Shown here in pieces: positions 31,900 through 42,290 of a DNA stretch of 64,000 bases (the stretch's first letter is position 1; each line of letters begins with the position of its first letter). Source of the DNA: Icerya purchasi (Eukaryota > Arthropoda > Insecta > Hemiptera > Monophlebidae); the NCBI GenBank assembly GCA_039619475.1, contig CM077115.1:593427643-593491642 (forward strand), in the 5' to 3' direction. Below the pieces are notes generated by a model that was not told the origin of the DNA, did no database searches, and saw only the letters and a program-made list of their open reading frames with translations. A program made the position numbers and the translations under genes.

Positions 31900-32720
31900 G
31901 TACGATGCATTTATTTTAGCAATATTATTCGGAATTTGTTAAATTTTTGTTGATAAGCTGAATTATTTTATTATGTAGAAAGTTTATTTGTGTATGAAGT
32001 TTCGTTTGGAGTGTGTCAGCCCACAGATCAAAACTGGCTTATAGAATACTCGATGATAAATGTGACACAGATGATTTTCCTTAAAAAAGTCATTCATGCA
32101 ATAGAAAATATAATTATACTTTTTTAATTTCAAAGCTAAATAATCCGTACGCTTATTCCACATCAGTCTACAGTCTTATTTCAAATCCAAATATTTAATA
32201 TTTAAATAACCCTTTCTACTTCTCAATATTATTATTTTAAAAATCTTATCATAATCCATTATATATACTGTGGTTAGCTTTCTTTAAAATTACTACGAGT
32301 TTATTTTCTTTGAACCGATCTACTAAAATTCCAACATACCTACGTGCCAACTATTTTAAGGCATGATTGTAACAGGAGTTCGTAATAATCGCTGTATCAC
32401 CTTCGTGGATAAACATTTTATCAGACATGCTTAAATTACATAATTTGTTAATATTTATGAAAAATAAAATGAGTTCTAATATTCTACCCTGAGGTAACTC
32501 CAACATTGTATTATAAATTCACTATGCACTTGGTTAATTTTGTTGACGTATTCTCTATCAATTAGGTAAGATTATTTTCCTAGAAACTTAAAAAATATAA
32601 TTTAAGTGAAATAAATTTACATAAAAAATTTTACACAAGTCAAAATACACCGCTAAATATGATTTATCATTATCTAGGTTTTCAGTGACAAATGTTTAAA
32701 TAGCGCTTTAAGAGTCCTTT
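31900..32720 (-). mobile_element. Decayed LINE RT domain
   Basis: On the minus strand YLIDREYVNKINQVHSEFI (the segment before G-V-P-Q-G), a degraded Q-G-x-x-L-x-x-I-L-F, INKLCNLSMSDKMFIHEGDT (position of the catalytic A-D-D, now E-G-D) and VDRFKENKLVVILKKA can be traced across frames. The pattern matches Jockey/RTE-type RTs. Heavy decay suggests one of the oldest elements here. Confidence 0.5.
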
Positions 32721-32869
32721 TACCCTTTTAAAATCTGTATTAACTTATACTAAAAAAAAAGTTATTATGCAAGAAACTCACCATTTTCTTTTTAATAGAT
32801 ATTTTAAATATTTTAGAGGTCGTTTGCATTTATATTAATTTATATATATATATATTTTTTTTTTATTTT

Positions 32870-33180
32870 TTTTAATGGGCTCGGTGCCAACACTGACCCA
32901 ACTACATGGACTTAGATCACCTACTCAGATTCTGGGGCGATCGGAGATAGAGAGTATAAAGGAAAGAGAAGCATTGAAAAGAGTAGGAAGATCCAACGCC
33001 AAGAGTTCGGCGTATAGATGAGAGCACTCAGGAAAAAGAACAGGGCATTCAAAAAGGATATGGTTGGGGTCGCATATAAAGGGAGGATCAGTAGAGTGGA
33101 GAGGGCAAGAGGGAGAAGGTGAAAGAGAAAAAGAAAAACGATAAAAGAAAAGGAAAGAATGACCAAGTCTCAGTCTGATT
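32870..33180 (-). mobile_element. LINE 3' end fragment with A-rich tail
   Basis: The minus strand encodes a C-terminus with C-D-P-N-H-I-L-F-E-C across a frame change (33085-33050), as in the LINE fragment at 57063-57825, then GTGTTGGCACCGAGCCC-like 3' UTR and an A/T-rich tail at 32860-32870. Only about 300 bp remain (5' truncated). Confidence 0.55.
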
Positions 33181-33259
33181 AAGGAATATTAATTTATAAT
33201 TTTCCATATTGTATTTATCTGTTCCATTCATAATATACAATCGTGTATGTAAACTAGTT

Positions 33260-34870
33260 CGAAATAAATTAATCATGGAGAGAAATAACTAGTGGAATAA
33301 ATTTTTTAAAAAACTAACACCGAAGAATAACTCTTTGTGGAAACTGAATAAATATTTTCGTAAAAATCATGCGGAACTGCCGCCAATCAAAATACCAAAT
33401 ACAAATAACGAATATGCGTATGATCCCAAAAGTAAGGAAAAAATTTTAGTAGAACACTTTAGCAAAATACAAAAACAAAATATCAAAGATTATCTACTCA
33501 TAATCATATTTAATGAACATCAGAAGAACTATAAATAAGCACTTCGTGACAAAAGCAAATAATGCAACAAATAATTACATAACTAGCCCCAAGGAAGTTA
33601 ATACACTTATAAAAAGCCTAAAAAACAAAAATTCTACAGGACACGATAAAATTAGCATTAAAATGATAAAGAACTTACCAACAAAAGCAAAAATGGCTCT
33701 TGTGTGCTTATTCAACTCATGTTTTAGATTATGTTATTTTCCGTTACAACGGAAAGTCTCGCAGACAGTAAGCCTGGTAAGGATGCTTCCTTGGCCGAAA
33801 ATATACGCCCCATCAGCTCACTAAGTAATATCAGTAAATTATTCGAAAAGATTATACTTACAAGATTAAGAAAGCACAGTGATGAAAATAGCATAATATG
33901 CGATAATAAATTTGGTTTCCGACTTAAACTTAGTACAACCATACAGCTAACTAAAATCTATGACAAAATTACCGACAATTTCAATCTAAATATATATATA
34001 TAGGAGTATTACTAATAGATATCGAAAAAGCTTTTGACACCACATGGATAGAAGGTACAATATTTAAACTAATTCAACTTAAGTATCCTTATTCTTTAAT
34101 ATGTATAGTGAAATTATATCTTTTAAACAGAAAATTTCATGTGAAACTGAATAATTATGAGTCACCCTCAGAGCACATAACTGCTGGTGTACCGCAAGGG
34201 AGCATTTTAGGACCGTATTTATTTATAATATTTTTAAACGACATTCCGAAAATCAAAGAGACTGAAATATACCTATATGCAGATGATACTACAATAGTAG
34301 CATCATCCTATAGAACAGACACAATAACAAATAGACACTGAAAAGAGCAGCTGACACGTTAATAAAATATTTTAAAAAGTGACAGGTTAAAATAAACAAC
34401 AATAAAACGGAAGCCATTTTATTTACTAGAAGACGACCACGTATACGAAAAGAAGTAAACATCCAAGACAGACAGATGGAATGGAAGGATGAAATCTAGT
34501 ATCTAGGCCTAACACTTGATAAAAGATTAACTTTCACGAAACTTATCAAAAATAAAGTTATAAAAGTTCAGAAAGAGATTTGTTGTCTATATACCCATAC
34601 ATTAATAGAAAATCGCATTTAACACCTGAAAACAAACTTATTATCTATAAACAAATCATCCTTCCCAAAATATCGTATGCAGTAATACTTTTTGTTGTCT
34701 AGCAGTTAAATTATTTTTCAGGAACTCCAAATAATTCAAAATCACTGCCTAACTAACATCAACACTATATGCGTGAATATGTAAAAGTACCGTACATTCA
34801 GGAAATAATTACAGAGAACACGCGGAAATATTTTGAAACGTGCAGTGCATCTGACTTAATATTAATGAAT
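33260..34870 (+). mobile_element. Jockey-type LINE, RT domain
   Basis: Frames read in order: LWKLNKYFRKNHAEL-like linker, KNKNSTGHDKISIKMIKNLP, GKDASLAENIRPISSLSNIS, KLFEKII, DNKFGFRLKLSTTIQL, LLIDIEKAFDTTW (motif A, after a stop at about 34002), GVPQGSILGPYLFIIFLNDI (motif B), EIYLYADDTTIVASS (YADD intact) and YLGLTLDKRLTFTKL. A handful of frameshifts and stops are present. EN and ORF1 are missing on the left, where the fragment abuts the inverted LINE tail. Confidence 0.8.
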
Positions 34871-34945
34871 AATATAGGTTATTCCTATGATTATCAAACC
34901 CTAAAGCTTTGCTTATAACTATTCGATTGCGCACAGGAATCCGCA

Positions 34946-35770
34946 TTAGTTGTAATTACTCCCAAATTTTGTATTCATTGAGTCAAGTTTACTCCTGATC
35001 TTACGCTCTAAAAAGGGTAGACTCTGTTGCTGAATAGTTTGAATGACAACACTGTGTTCGTTATAGTGAGCACTTTTAATGTTGATAACTTTCTGCAGCT
35101 TTTGATCCATCGTTTTGAGGTGCACAACTTGATTCGTTTCTTTCACATTGATAAGTTTATTGACATCCTATAATTTTATTTTTAATGCATTTACACGATT
35201 TTCCAACTTATTTTTTGCAACATTAAGTGAAGTGTTAATTTGACATTTTGTAACAACATACTTCACATCTTTCCCATCACTAACATTAATCACTCGTTTA
35301 TTTAAAAAGTTTACATATCCCACTGAATGTATATAATATCAGAAAGAGCATCTTTAACACAATGTTTTAAACTAGCAGGAGAAAGCGATTCCTGTAAAGG
35401 TTTCTTAGTAATAACCTTGTTATCGTGCAACTGATCTTGACGTAGAACATTATTAATATTTAATATCCGTTTTCCTTTAAAATTACAATTTCCACTAGAA
35501 TTTAATTCGACTGTAGCGGGTGCTATAGAGCCTCCTTCATGCACATATTTCCCGCTCTTAAAAAATGACATTTAATGCCAGGATTACCACTTTTATCTTT
35601 TAATGTGTACGTCATAGGGAACATACTGTCAAATGCCCCGTCTGCGGTCTCAGCTGTATTAGCTTTTATGCGGAGCAGCGGTCTGTACTATCGCGTTTAA
35701 TCCCCTTAAGTAGGCTCCATGTGCTGTAATAGCCCCAGTAGTTAAACACAGTACATGGAAATCCTCATAC
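34946..35770 (-). pseudogene. Unrecognised coding remnant
   Basis: I do not recognise this protein. On the minus strand, 35571-35311 reads SGKYVHEGGSIAPATVELNS, GKRILNINNVLRQDQL and LKHCVKDALSDIIYIQWDM. A second frame continues with NKRVINVSDGKDVKYVVT, NVAKNKLENRVNALKIKL, one stop, then NKLINVKETNQVVHLKTMDQ and LERKIRSKLDSMNTKFGSNY (34946). Upstream, ITAHGAYLRGLNAIVQTAAP and MTYTLKDKSGNPGIK may belong to it. Long open stretches in two frames with one stop suggest a former gene of over 250 residues, hydrophilic and Lys/Asn-rich. No RT, integrase or transposase motif is visible; a viral or unknown transposon origin is possible but unproven. Confidence 0.4.
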
Positions 35771-36250
35771 ACACCTTTAACAATAAAAAATAAATAAATA
35801 AAGATAAAAAAACGTAAAAGAGAGCTTAAACTTTAGAAGATTTGGTTGTTATCTGTTTGGATCGGTTTTTTGTTTCTCCGTTCAACTTTATCGCTTTCCG
35901 CGTTCAACAATTGATAAAAAGTATTCGGTGAATTTATCTAGCGTATACTTTCCGTTATCTATATAACGTTAAGTTAATTTACCTCTATTATTATTTCTAA
36001 CACCGCTGATTTTTCGTTCAACGGTATTGCATTTATTATTTCAGCCTTATTTTAATTTTTGTTTTCTGCATTTCGATCGATTCTTCAAAATCAAATCGAT
36101 TTTTTTTTTTCTTTTCAATTTAATTTATTTTTATAAGTTGTATGAGCTCGTCTAAGAGAGGCCGCTTGGATGTTTTTTTTTTTTTTTTTTTTTTTTTTGT
36201 GAAAGCAACATCCTGTACCGTGTTTAACTGCTGTGGCTATTACAATACGA
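35728..36250. repeat. Short inverted repeat pair
   Basis: GTGTTTAACTGCTGTGGCTA (36220-36239) on the plus strand has a diverged inverted partner at about 35734-35762. The pair brackets AT-rich non-coding DNA and the poly-T end of the next LINE. Confidence 0.5.
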
Positions 36251-38540
36251 AGATGCGCAGTTTGTTTTTATAGATATCTGATTATTCCGCTAGTTCTGAT
36301 AAATTGTGTTATGGATAAAATTGCATCGAGGGAATTCTCAAGAATGTTGGTGACTGTTTTGTTATGAAGGGGGCCGGTGAGGTGATAATGCTGGACAGTC
36401 GAATAGTATATGAGGAGTTGAGGGAGCAACATCTTGGCCACAGAAAGGACAATTCATAGGAGAGGGGGTTCTTTGCAAAATAAAATTATGCGACATGGCC
36501 GTATGGCCTGTGCGCAAGCGGCTAAGAGCACAGAAATCTCTGCGGGAAATGCTTTTTTCCGGCCACCATGGTTCGGTTGAGGGTTTAATTAACCTCGAGA
36601 AAGTCTGACACGAAGACCAATGGGTTTTCCATAAGGACGTGAGATTATTAAAGATTATGTTCGAGAGATAAGGTGGAGGTGGGCTGTTACTAGGCGAGGG
36701 GCAATATATTTCTGCTCGGGCGGATGTATCGACGCGTTCATTTCCAGGAATCCCTGCATGGCTGGGCGCCCACAGAAAGGATACGGAGCACTGTCTCTTA
36801 ATAAGTTCGTATAATACCTGCTGGGTTCGAATTGCTACAGGATGTTTGGTGAGGGGATTAGAAATTGTCAATAAAGCTGCGGATGAATCAGATACCAGCA
36901 GGGCTTTCTGTGATGTAGGCTCTGTAGAAAGAAAATATTCCAAACAGAAAAATACTGCGTACATTTCAGCATCCAGTACCGAGCAATTTTCATTCAGTCG
37001 AATGCTTCGAATCACGTCGCAGACTTCAAAGGACCAGGCGGTTGGGGATGAAGTAGGGTCTGGGGTAGCCTTGGCATCATCCGTGTAGGAAAGGAGGTGG
37101 TCGGGGTATTTTTGCATTGTTGCTGTTGTCAACTGAACGATATTCGAATGCAGGGGTTTATTATACTTCGTCAGGGAAAAGTTAACATCAATGTTTAAAG
37201 GGGCCCACGGCGGAATCATGATGTTAGGAGCTAGGTTAGGGAAAGGGATTACGCTCACGTTGTGTTGCGATAGGAGAGCCAGGATTTCTGGGAGAGGGTC
37301 ATTAGGGAACTCTGGGGTGTTGGGGAGGTCATTTGTGTCGATAGGACAGGCACGTTTACTAGAGAAAAGAGCGAGGGTCTCACGGTGGTAATAATAGGTT
37401 CGGAAATACTTTAGTGGGGGAGTGCCTAACAAGGCACACAAACTTACAGACGGTGAAGTTCTATGTGCGCCAAGTATCGTGCGGAGCGCCGTGTGGTGTA
37501 TTGAATCAAGGGATTTAAGTAAAGAGGGACTGGCTGACGCATACGCCTGGGATCCGTAGTTTATTCTGGAAATGACTAAGGATTTGTATATGGAGAGGAG
37601 AGTTTTCGGAGGTACGTTATACTTTGTGTTTGATACATATTTAAGAATAGATAGGAATTTATGACATTTAACTTTAAGATTGGATATGTGGGATCGCCAA
37701 GTTAGCTTTTGATCGAACAGTAGTCCAAGGAAAGTAGCAGTAGGGTGGAAATGAAGTGAGGAATTTTCTAGATTGAGGCGCATGCTGGAAGAGTTTTAAC
37801 GTCCCCTATAGAAATCAACACAGATAGACTTAGATGGAGAAAACACAAGACCATTATTGTTACACCAGGATTGTAGTTTTGAAATAGTTTTTTGTAGGAT
37901 TTTTTGAGCATTTGCTGGAAAACTGGAAGACAGGGAAATGTTTAAGTCGTCAAAGTAGAGCCGGGCGTTTACAGGCGGAGTAATACAATCATTTATATCA
38001 TTGATATAAAAAATAAACAAGGTTGCACTAAGGGCAGATCCTTGTGGTAAGCCATTCTCAGTTTGAATGGTGCTCGATGTTGACGAACCAATCTTAACAT
38101 GGAACGTTCTGTTTGTTAAAAAAATTATTCAGATACTTGGCCATGTTTCCACTTATACCAGCTGTTGTCAGCTTGGATAAGAGGCCGTATCGCCATACTC
38201 TGTCGAACGCCTTTTCTATATCGAAAAAGACGGAGTATACATGTTGGCGTCTGTGAAATGCTGTTAATATTTGCCTTTGTAGGCTCAGCAGATGATTAAC
38301 TGTAGTACGCTTCTTACGCCCTCCGGCTTGTGATGAGGATAGGAGATTATTCTGTTCAAGGAAGAAAAGGAGACGCCGATTACCCATTTTTTCCAGCGTT
38401 TTTGAGAGGACACTTATGAGGGATATAGGCCTGTAGTTTTGTGGAAAAAGAGGATCTTTATTTTGCTTCAGAATAGGAATAACAACTGCTAATTTCCATG
38501 ACTCAGGGATCGATCCGGAGAACCATATTTGGTTATAGAT
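36174..38540 (-). mobile_element. LINE family B, 5'-truncated copy with poly-A tail
   Basis: The poly-T at 36178-36199 is the minus-strand poly-A tail. Reading leftwards from 38540: an RT start with NRRLLFFLEQNNLLSSSQAG, VYSVFFDIEKAFDRVWRYGL (motif A), a gap with a frame change around motif B (GLPQGSALSATLF-like), YINDINDCITPPVNARLYFD (catalytic region reads Y-F-D-D), then a long intact ORF with the RT C-terminus and RNase H (37783-36362). The 5' end stops within RT next to a plus-strand LINE start, a typical 5' truncation. Confidence 0.85.
36362..37783 (-). CDS. LINE family B RT C-terminus + RNase H (473-codon open frame)
   Basis: The frame runs without stops from MRLNLENSSLHFHPTATFLG through FLGLLFDQKLTWRSHISNLK and RINYGSQAYASASPSLLKSL (RT thumb/C-terminus), then RNase H: SYTDDAKATPDP (Asp 1), LDAEMYAVFFCLEYF (Glu), LLVSDSSAALLTI (Asp 2) and FLWAPSHAGIPGNERVDTSA (final His/Asp block). 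A C-terminal C-x2-C-x8-H-x4-C motif, CPFCGQDVAPSTPHILFDC, follows. The ATG is only the first Met of a longer ORF2. An open frame of this length implies a fairly young copy. Confidence 0.85.
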   Translation of the reverse strand: MRLNLENSSLHFHPTATFLGLLFDQKLTWRSHISNLKVKCHKFLSILKYVSNTKYNVPPKTLLSIYKSLVISRINYGSQAYASASPSLLKSLDSIHHTALRTILGAHRTSPSVSLCALLGTPPLKYFRTYYYHRETLALFSSKRACPIDTNDLPNTPEFPNDPLPEILALLSQHNVSVIPFPNLAPNIMIPPWAPLNIDVNFSLTKYNKPLHSNIVQLTTATMQKYPDHLLSYTDDAKATPDPTSSPTAWSFEVCDVIRSIRLNENCSVLDAEMYAVFFCLEYFLSTEPTSQKALLVSDSSAALLTISNPLTKHPVAIRTQQVLYELIKRQCSVSFLWAPSHAGIPGNERVDTSARAEIYCPSPSNSPPPPYLSNIIFNNLTSLWKTHWSSCQTFSRLIKPSTEPWWPEKSISRRDFCALSRLRTGHTAMSHNFILQRTPSPMNCPFCGQDVAPSTPHILFDCPALSPHRPPS

Positions 38541-38544
38541 ATGT

Positions 38545-38672
38545 TGATGTTTCCGCCAAACGTAAGCAGTCCAGTCCTCTTTCGCCGGTCGCGTCCTTGC
38601 CTAGTAAGGATCTGCGGATTTCATTAAACGATCTAGCTAACCTCCTTAATGATGATAATTGGTAGTACTAAT

Positions 38673-38716
<44 letters not shown>

Positions 38717-40943
38717 CAACAAAGTCACCAGCTCTAAAAATAATAGTAATAATGGTAGTAGTAACAACAGTGTCATTAATGCCGTAAAAAATTTCAATAT
38801 CAAAAGTCCTCCGGACAATAATAACGATAACTGTAGTAACAATAATAATAATTTTAACAACACTAATAACTCGCCGATCAATGTCAACAGCTCCGATCAT
38901 ATTCACGATACTTTTGAAAACATTTTTCCGCCCGATTACCCAGGACCTTTCAAAGTTTTTGTTGAGAACTCGTCTGATGATAAAAACATTGTAAATTTCC
39001 ATCCGCTGCTCTAGCCAGGCTCATCAGCAAAATTTCCATCTTCTTCTCCGACATTATTCCTCAGGGTAGAGGGCGTATCTCTGTTGTCTTTCCCTCTATT
39101 TCCGCCGCCAACGACTTTCTAAACAATCGCTCCTTCTTCAATTCTCACAAGCTCAATGCTATCATTCCTCATAATACTTTATACAGAATTGGTGTTATTT
39201 CTGGAGTTCATCCTTCTTTCTCTGTTGAGGAAATTAAAGAAGGGCTTGAATCTTCTATCCCTGTAGTATCTGTTCGTCGTATCCTTCACTCTTTCGATGG
39301 ATCCAAAGTTCCCACCGGAAATGTCGAACTAAAATTTGCCAAATCCTCTCTCCCTGAGTTTGTATCCATTTACAATATTCATTTCACAGTGTCCTCAAGT
39401 ATCCGTTCTCCCACCCACTGCTCTAAATGTTTCTTTTTCGGGCATATTGCACGTCATTGCCGTAACCCTCTTCCTTCATGTTACTATTGTTCCTCCAAAC
39501 ATATTTCCTCCGATTGTACGAATCTCCAGGAGTCTGCTAGTCACAGCTCTTCCGATCGAGCCTTCCCGAATGGCAGCGGCAGAAAGACATAAAAAGAATC
39601 ATGACTTTCGAGAACATCTCTTTTCACGAAGCCGTTATAGTTAAATCCTCCAGTTCTGCCTTTCCAGCCTTCTCTTATGCTAATGCGCGCGGCAGCCCCT
39701 ACTTCCTCTTCAAACGCCTCTCCAAAAAGCTCTAAATTCCCCTCTCTTCCACTCCTAAATCCCCCACTTTCCACAAAACTTCCAAACCGAAATCCCACTC
39801 AAAGCCTTCTCCTCAATTTCCCATTATTCCATCTCTTTACTCTCGTTTACTATCAAATGGTTGCGCTCTGAATCATGGCGATTCCCCCTCCAATCCAATC
39901 CCTCCATATCTTTCAGTCCCTTACCAGTGCCTCTTAGTCTTTCTCCTATTTCGATTCTTTTTTTGTCGTCTCCAATCTCTCCGCAGCTATCATGGAGCTC
40001 CTTGCCTCTTTTAACATATCCTCTTCTTCTACGTTCCTTGATAATCTTTCAGCCTTCCTATACAATCACGTTCATTTCAACTAGACCATCTCTTTCATCC
40101 TTTTTTTTTTCATCTTTTATCCACCTTCCTCATGGTGCATCCCATTCTTTATTTGTTGTCCTTATCTCTCTACTTTTCTTTTGCCTCCGTTTTGCCAAGG
40201 ATAACTATTCGCTCAGGAATCATTAACTTAAAACTTTCCTCAGTTCAAATTTTAATTAATCTTTCCTTTATGTTACATAGTTATTTCATTACGGAAGGAA
40301 GCCTACAAACTGGTCGTCAACCCAATTCGTGCAGGTATTTCTCCCGTTTCTTTTTTATCACTGACGGTACTCCTAATGGCGAGGTATCTTCAATTTTGCC
40401 TCTATCCAACTTCGGACAGGTCTTCTCTCTTCTGCTCATCTTTCTTTTATCAACTTCTACTTTAAGTTGAAAGATCGTCCACAAACGATCTCCTCTTATT
40501 TATTATACCTTTCCTATTACCTTTGCTTTCTTTTCTTTTACTTTAATTCCAGCTCTGTCCTCTCCCACTTCTTTTTCTCATCCTTCTAGTTCCTTTTCTT
40601 CTCCCTCTAACTAGAATGTCACGGTCTTGCTGTTCTCCCTTCTGAATATTTTCAACTCTTTCCTATTCTCTGGTTTTACTCTTGAGTCTTGGAACGACTT
40701 CATGGTCATTCCAATTCCTAAAAAAATCAATGTTCTTTCCGTCCTATCTCCCTAGCCTCATGTCTGCGCAAACTCTTTGAAGGCTTAATAAACAACCGTC
40801 TCGTTTGGTGGCTTGAGTATAATAATCTAGTCCCTTCAAATATGTTCGGTTTTCGCCCCGGGCTTGGCCCGGTAGATTTCATCAGTTACTTCCTTGCAGA
40901 TATCTATAAATCCTTCCTGCCAAAGAAATTTACTGTCGCCTTT
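38545..40943 (+). mobile_element. LINE family A, 5' part (ORF1, decayed EN, RT start)
   Basis: ORF1 occupies 38649-39592. ORF2 is heavily decayed, but 40640-40935 clearly parallels 43205-43500: an F-N-S-F segment, FMVIPIPKKINVL, RLVWWLEYNN-like, NMFGFRPGLGP and DIYKS. The EN between 39860 and 40600 is hard to read. The element ends abruptly at a SINE head (40944). Confidence 0.7.
38649..39592 (+). pseudogene. ORF1 of LINE family A: Asn-rich start, zinc knuckles, one frameshift
   Basis: The first frame (38649-39014) begins with a run of Asn codons (AAT repeats) and ends DYPGPFKVFVENSSDDKNIV-N-F-H-P-L-L. One frameshift at 39012-39014 moves to the second frame: ARLISKISIFFSDIIPQGRG, YRIGVISGVHPSFSVEEIKE, VELKFAKSSLPEFVSIYN, then knuckles CSKCFFFGHIARHC and CYYCSSKHISSDC. 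The order (RRM-like part, then CCHC knuckles) is usual for ORF1 of R1/Jockey/I-type LINEs. The poly-Asn tract probably arose by microsatellite expansion. Confidence 0.8.
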
Positions 40944-41021
40944 TGTCATCGCCCGGTATCGAACTCGAGATTTCCGGATCGGTAGTCAAGCGCTCTAGCC
41001 ACTAGGCCAAACGCGGTGACA
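40944..41021 (-). mobile_element. tRNA-derived SINE head (second copy)
   Basis: The 78-nt minus-strand sequence has box A TGGCCTAGTGGCTAG and box B GAGTTCGATACC, with imperfectly paired ends (TGTCACC/GATGACA). It matches the head of the SINE at 29931-30009 (shared AGAGCGCTTGAC and GCGATGACA) but lacks the body. It terminates the LINE copy on its left. Confidence 0.65.
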
Positions 41022-41694
41022 TTTAGAATTAATAACAATTGATGAATTAACAGAAATATCGTAAATACATATATTTTAATTCAAATAATGTTTTTTTAAA
41101 GGAAGAAAAACATTTTAGAGATTTAAAAGTGATATAAATTATATTTTTGAGGATAAAAGAATAAATTTGTTCAATCACCTTCGATGTAAATCACATTATT
41201 TTAAATCACCCTCGATGTAAATCACATTATTTTAAAAACAGCTTTTTTAGGAAAATATTCAATCGACTTTAATGGGGAATAGTAAATTACCTTATAAACC
41301 ACATATATTTTATTTTAGAGAATTTGTATAAGAATCCTGCTCGTGTTGTAAACATAAACAAATTTTTTTTTATTATCACGTGATTTTTCATTTTTCTAAA
41401 GACATTGACTTGATTTTTTATATTTTTTATTTTTACGTCACCATTTCTAGTAATAATTATTTTCACAGTAACAAAATATACATTCAATAATGAAATATAA
41501 GAAAAACTAACTTTTATCGCTGTTTTTGAATTTAAGTAATTCAGTTAAAGCTAATTATAATTACACTTAAATCCTAATTAATTGGCATGTTGCAGTGAAA
41601 TGAGTTTTAATTTCTGACAAATGAACAAGAAATTCGTAATATACTGCTGTCTAATTCAAAACAAAAGAACGATTAAACAAACGTAGTAATTTAC
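41022..41694. other. Intron 2 sequence, no gene
   Basis: AT-rich, with a short tandem duplication of TCGATGTAAATCACATTATT (41184-41203, 41211-41230). No coding signal. Confidence 0.5.
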
Positions 41695-41779
41695 CTTTAA
41701 TGACGCCCCATGGGACAGGAATGGTGATATCTTCTACCGATCTTTCAGTCGTTAAATCATTTTGAGCAATACTTGTTGA
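41695..41779 (-). CDS. Serine hydrolase exon 2
   Basis: An 85-nt exon lies between a polypyrimidine acceptor (TATATTTTAG) and the donor AAAG/GTAAAT. It encodes 28 residues plus one base, ending EDITIPVPWGVIK. The motif I-P-V-P-W-G is typical just before G-K-W-W-G at the start of the hydrolase fold in SERHL-like proteins, and exon 3 supplies exactly K-W-W-G after the split Gly codon (G plus GA). That continuity is the main evidence that exons 16 kb apart belong together. The exon sits between LINE fragments of the opposite orientation. Confidence 0.85.
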
Positions 41780-42290
41780 CTAAAATATAAAAAAAATTGA
41801 TTTCAAAATTAAGAGTTCTGTTAAAAGAAGTAAATATTAATAAAAGGGTGTTTTTTTTTATAGTAACATTAAAATTCCGTATTTGCGCGGTAATATTATT
41901 AATAAAGACAATACCTTCCCAATAAGAGGGCAAAGATGATAAAGACAAAAGAAAAATTAATTAGCGGACAAAAGTAGAAGCATTAGAAAAATAATCCGTT
42001 TGTTGTTAAGGATTTATGCGGTAATCTGTTAAATTTATAGCTGTCCAATCATATTCCGAACATATAAAAATAGAAAAAAACATAAATACGTTGTTAAAAT
42101 GATTCATTTGCACTAGACAAGCATTTGTCAATTTACGACGATATAAATTAAATTTCAATAATGCCGACAGTTTGGTAAACTGATAAACTCAAGGTATATC
42201 CAAACCGATTTGTAGAAGAATAACTAAGTATTATTTAATTTCATCTGCAATTCTAACTTGTTTATTTGAATATTTCTTTCAACACTCAAA
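41780..42290. other. Intron 1 end, no gene
   Basis: Polypyrimidine acceptor of exon 2 followed by AT-rich DNA up to the LINE copy. Confidence 0.5.

Noticed and set aside
34946..35770. Calling the coding fossil an endogenous virus
   Set aside because: No family-specific motif could be identified, so only an unknown origin is stated.
38633..39002. Leu/Ile-rich minus-strand frames as membrane proteins
   Set aside because: They are antisense shadows of the AAT microsatellite and ORF1 of a LINE.
40944..41021. Functional tRNA gene
   Set aside because: The acceptor ends pair imperfectly, the anticodon stem is poor and the same head occurs in a SINE at 29.9 kb.
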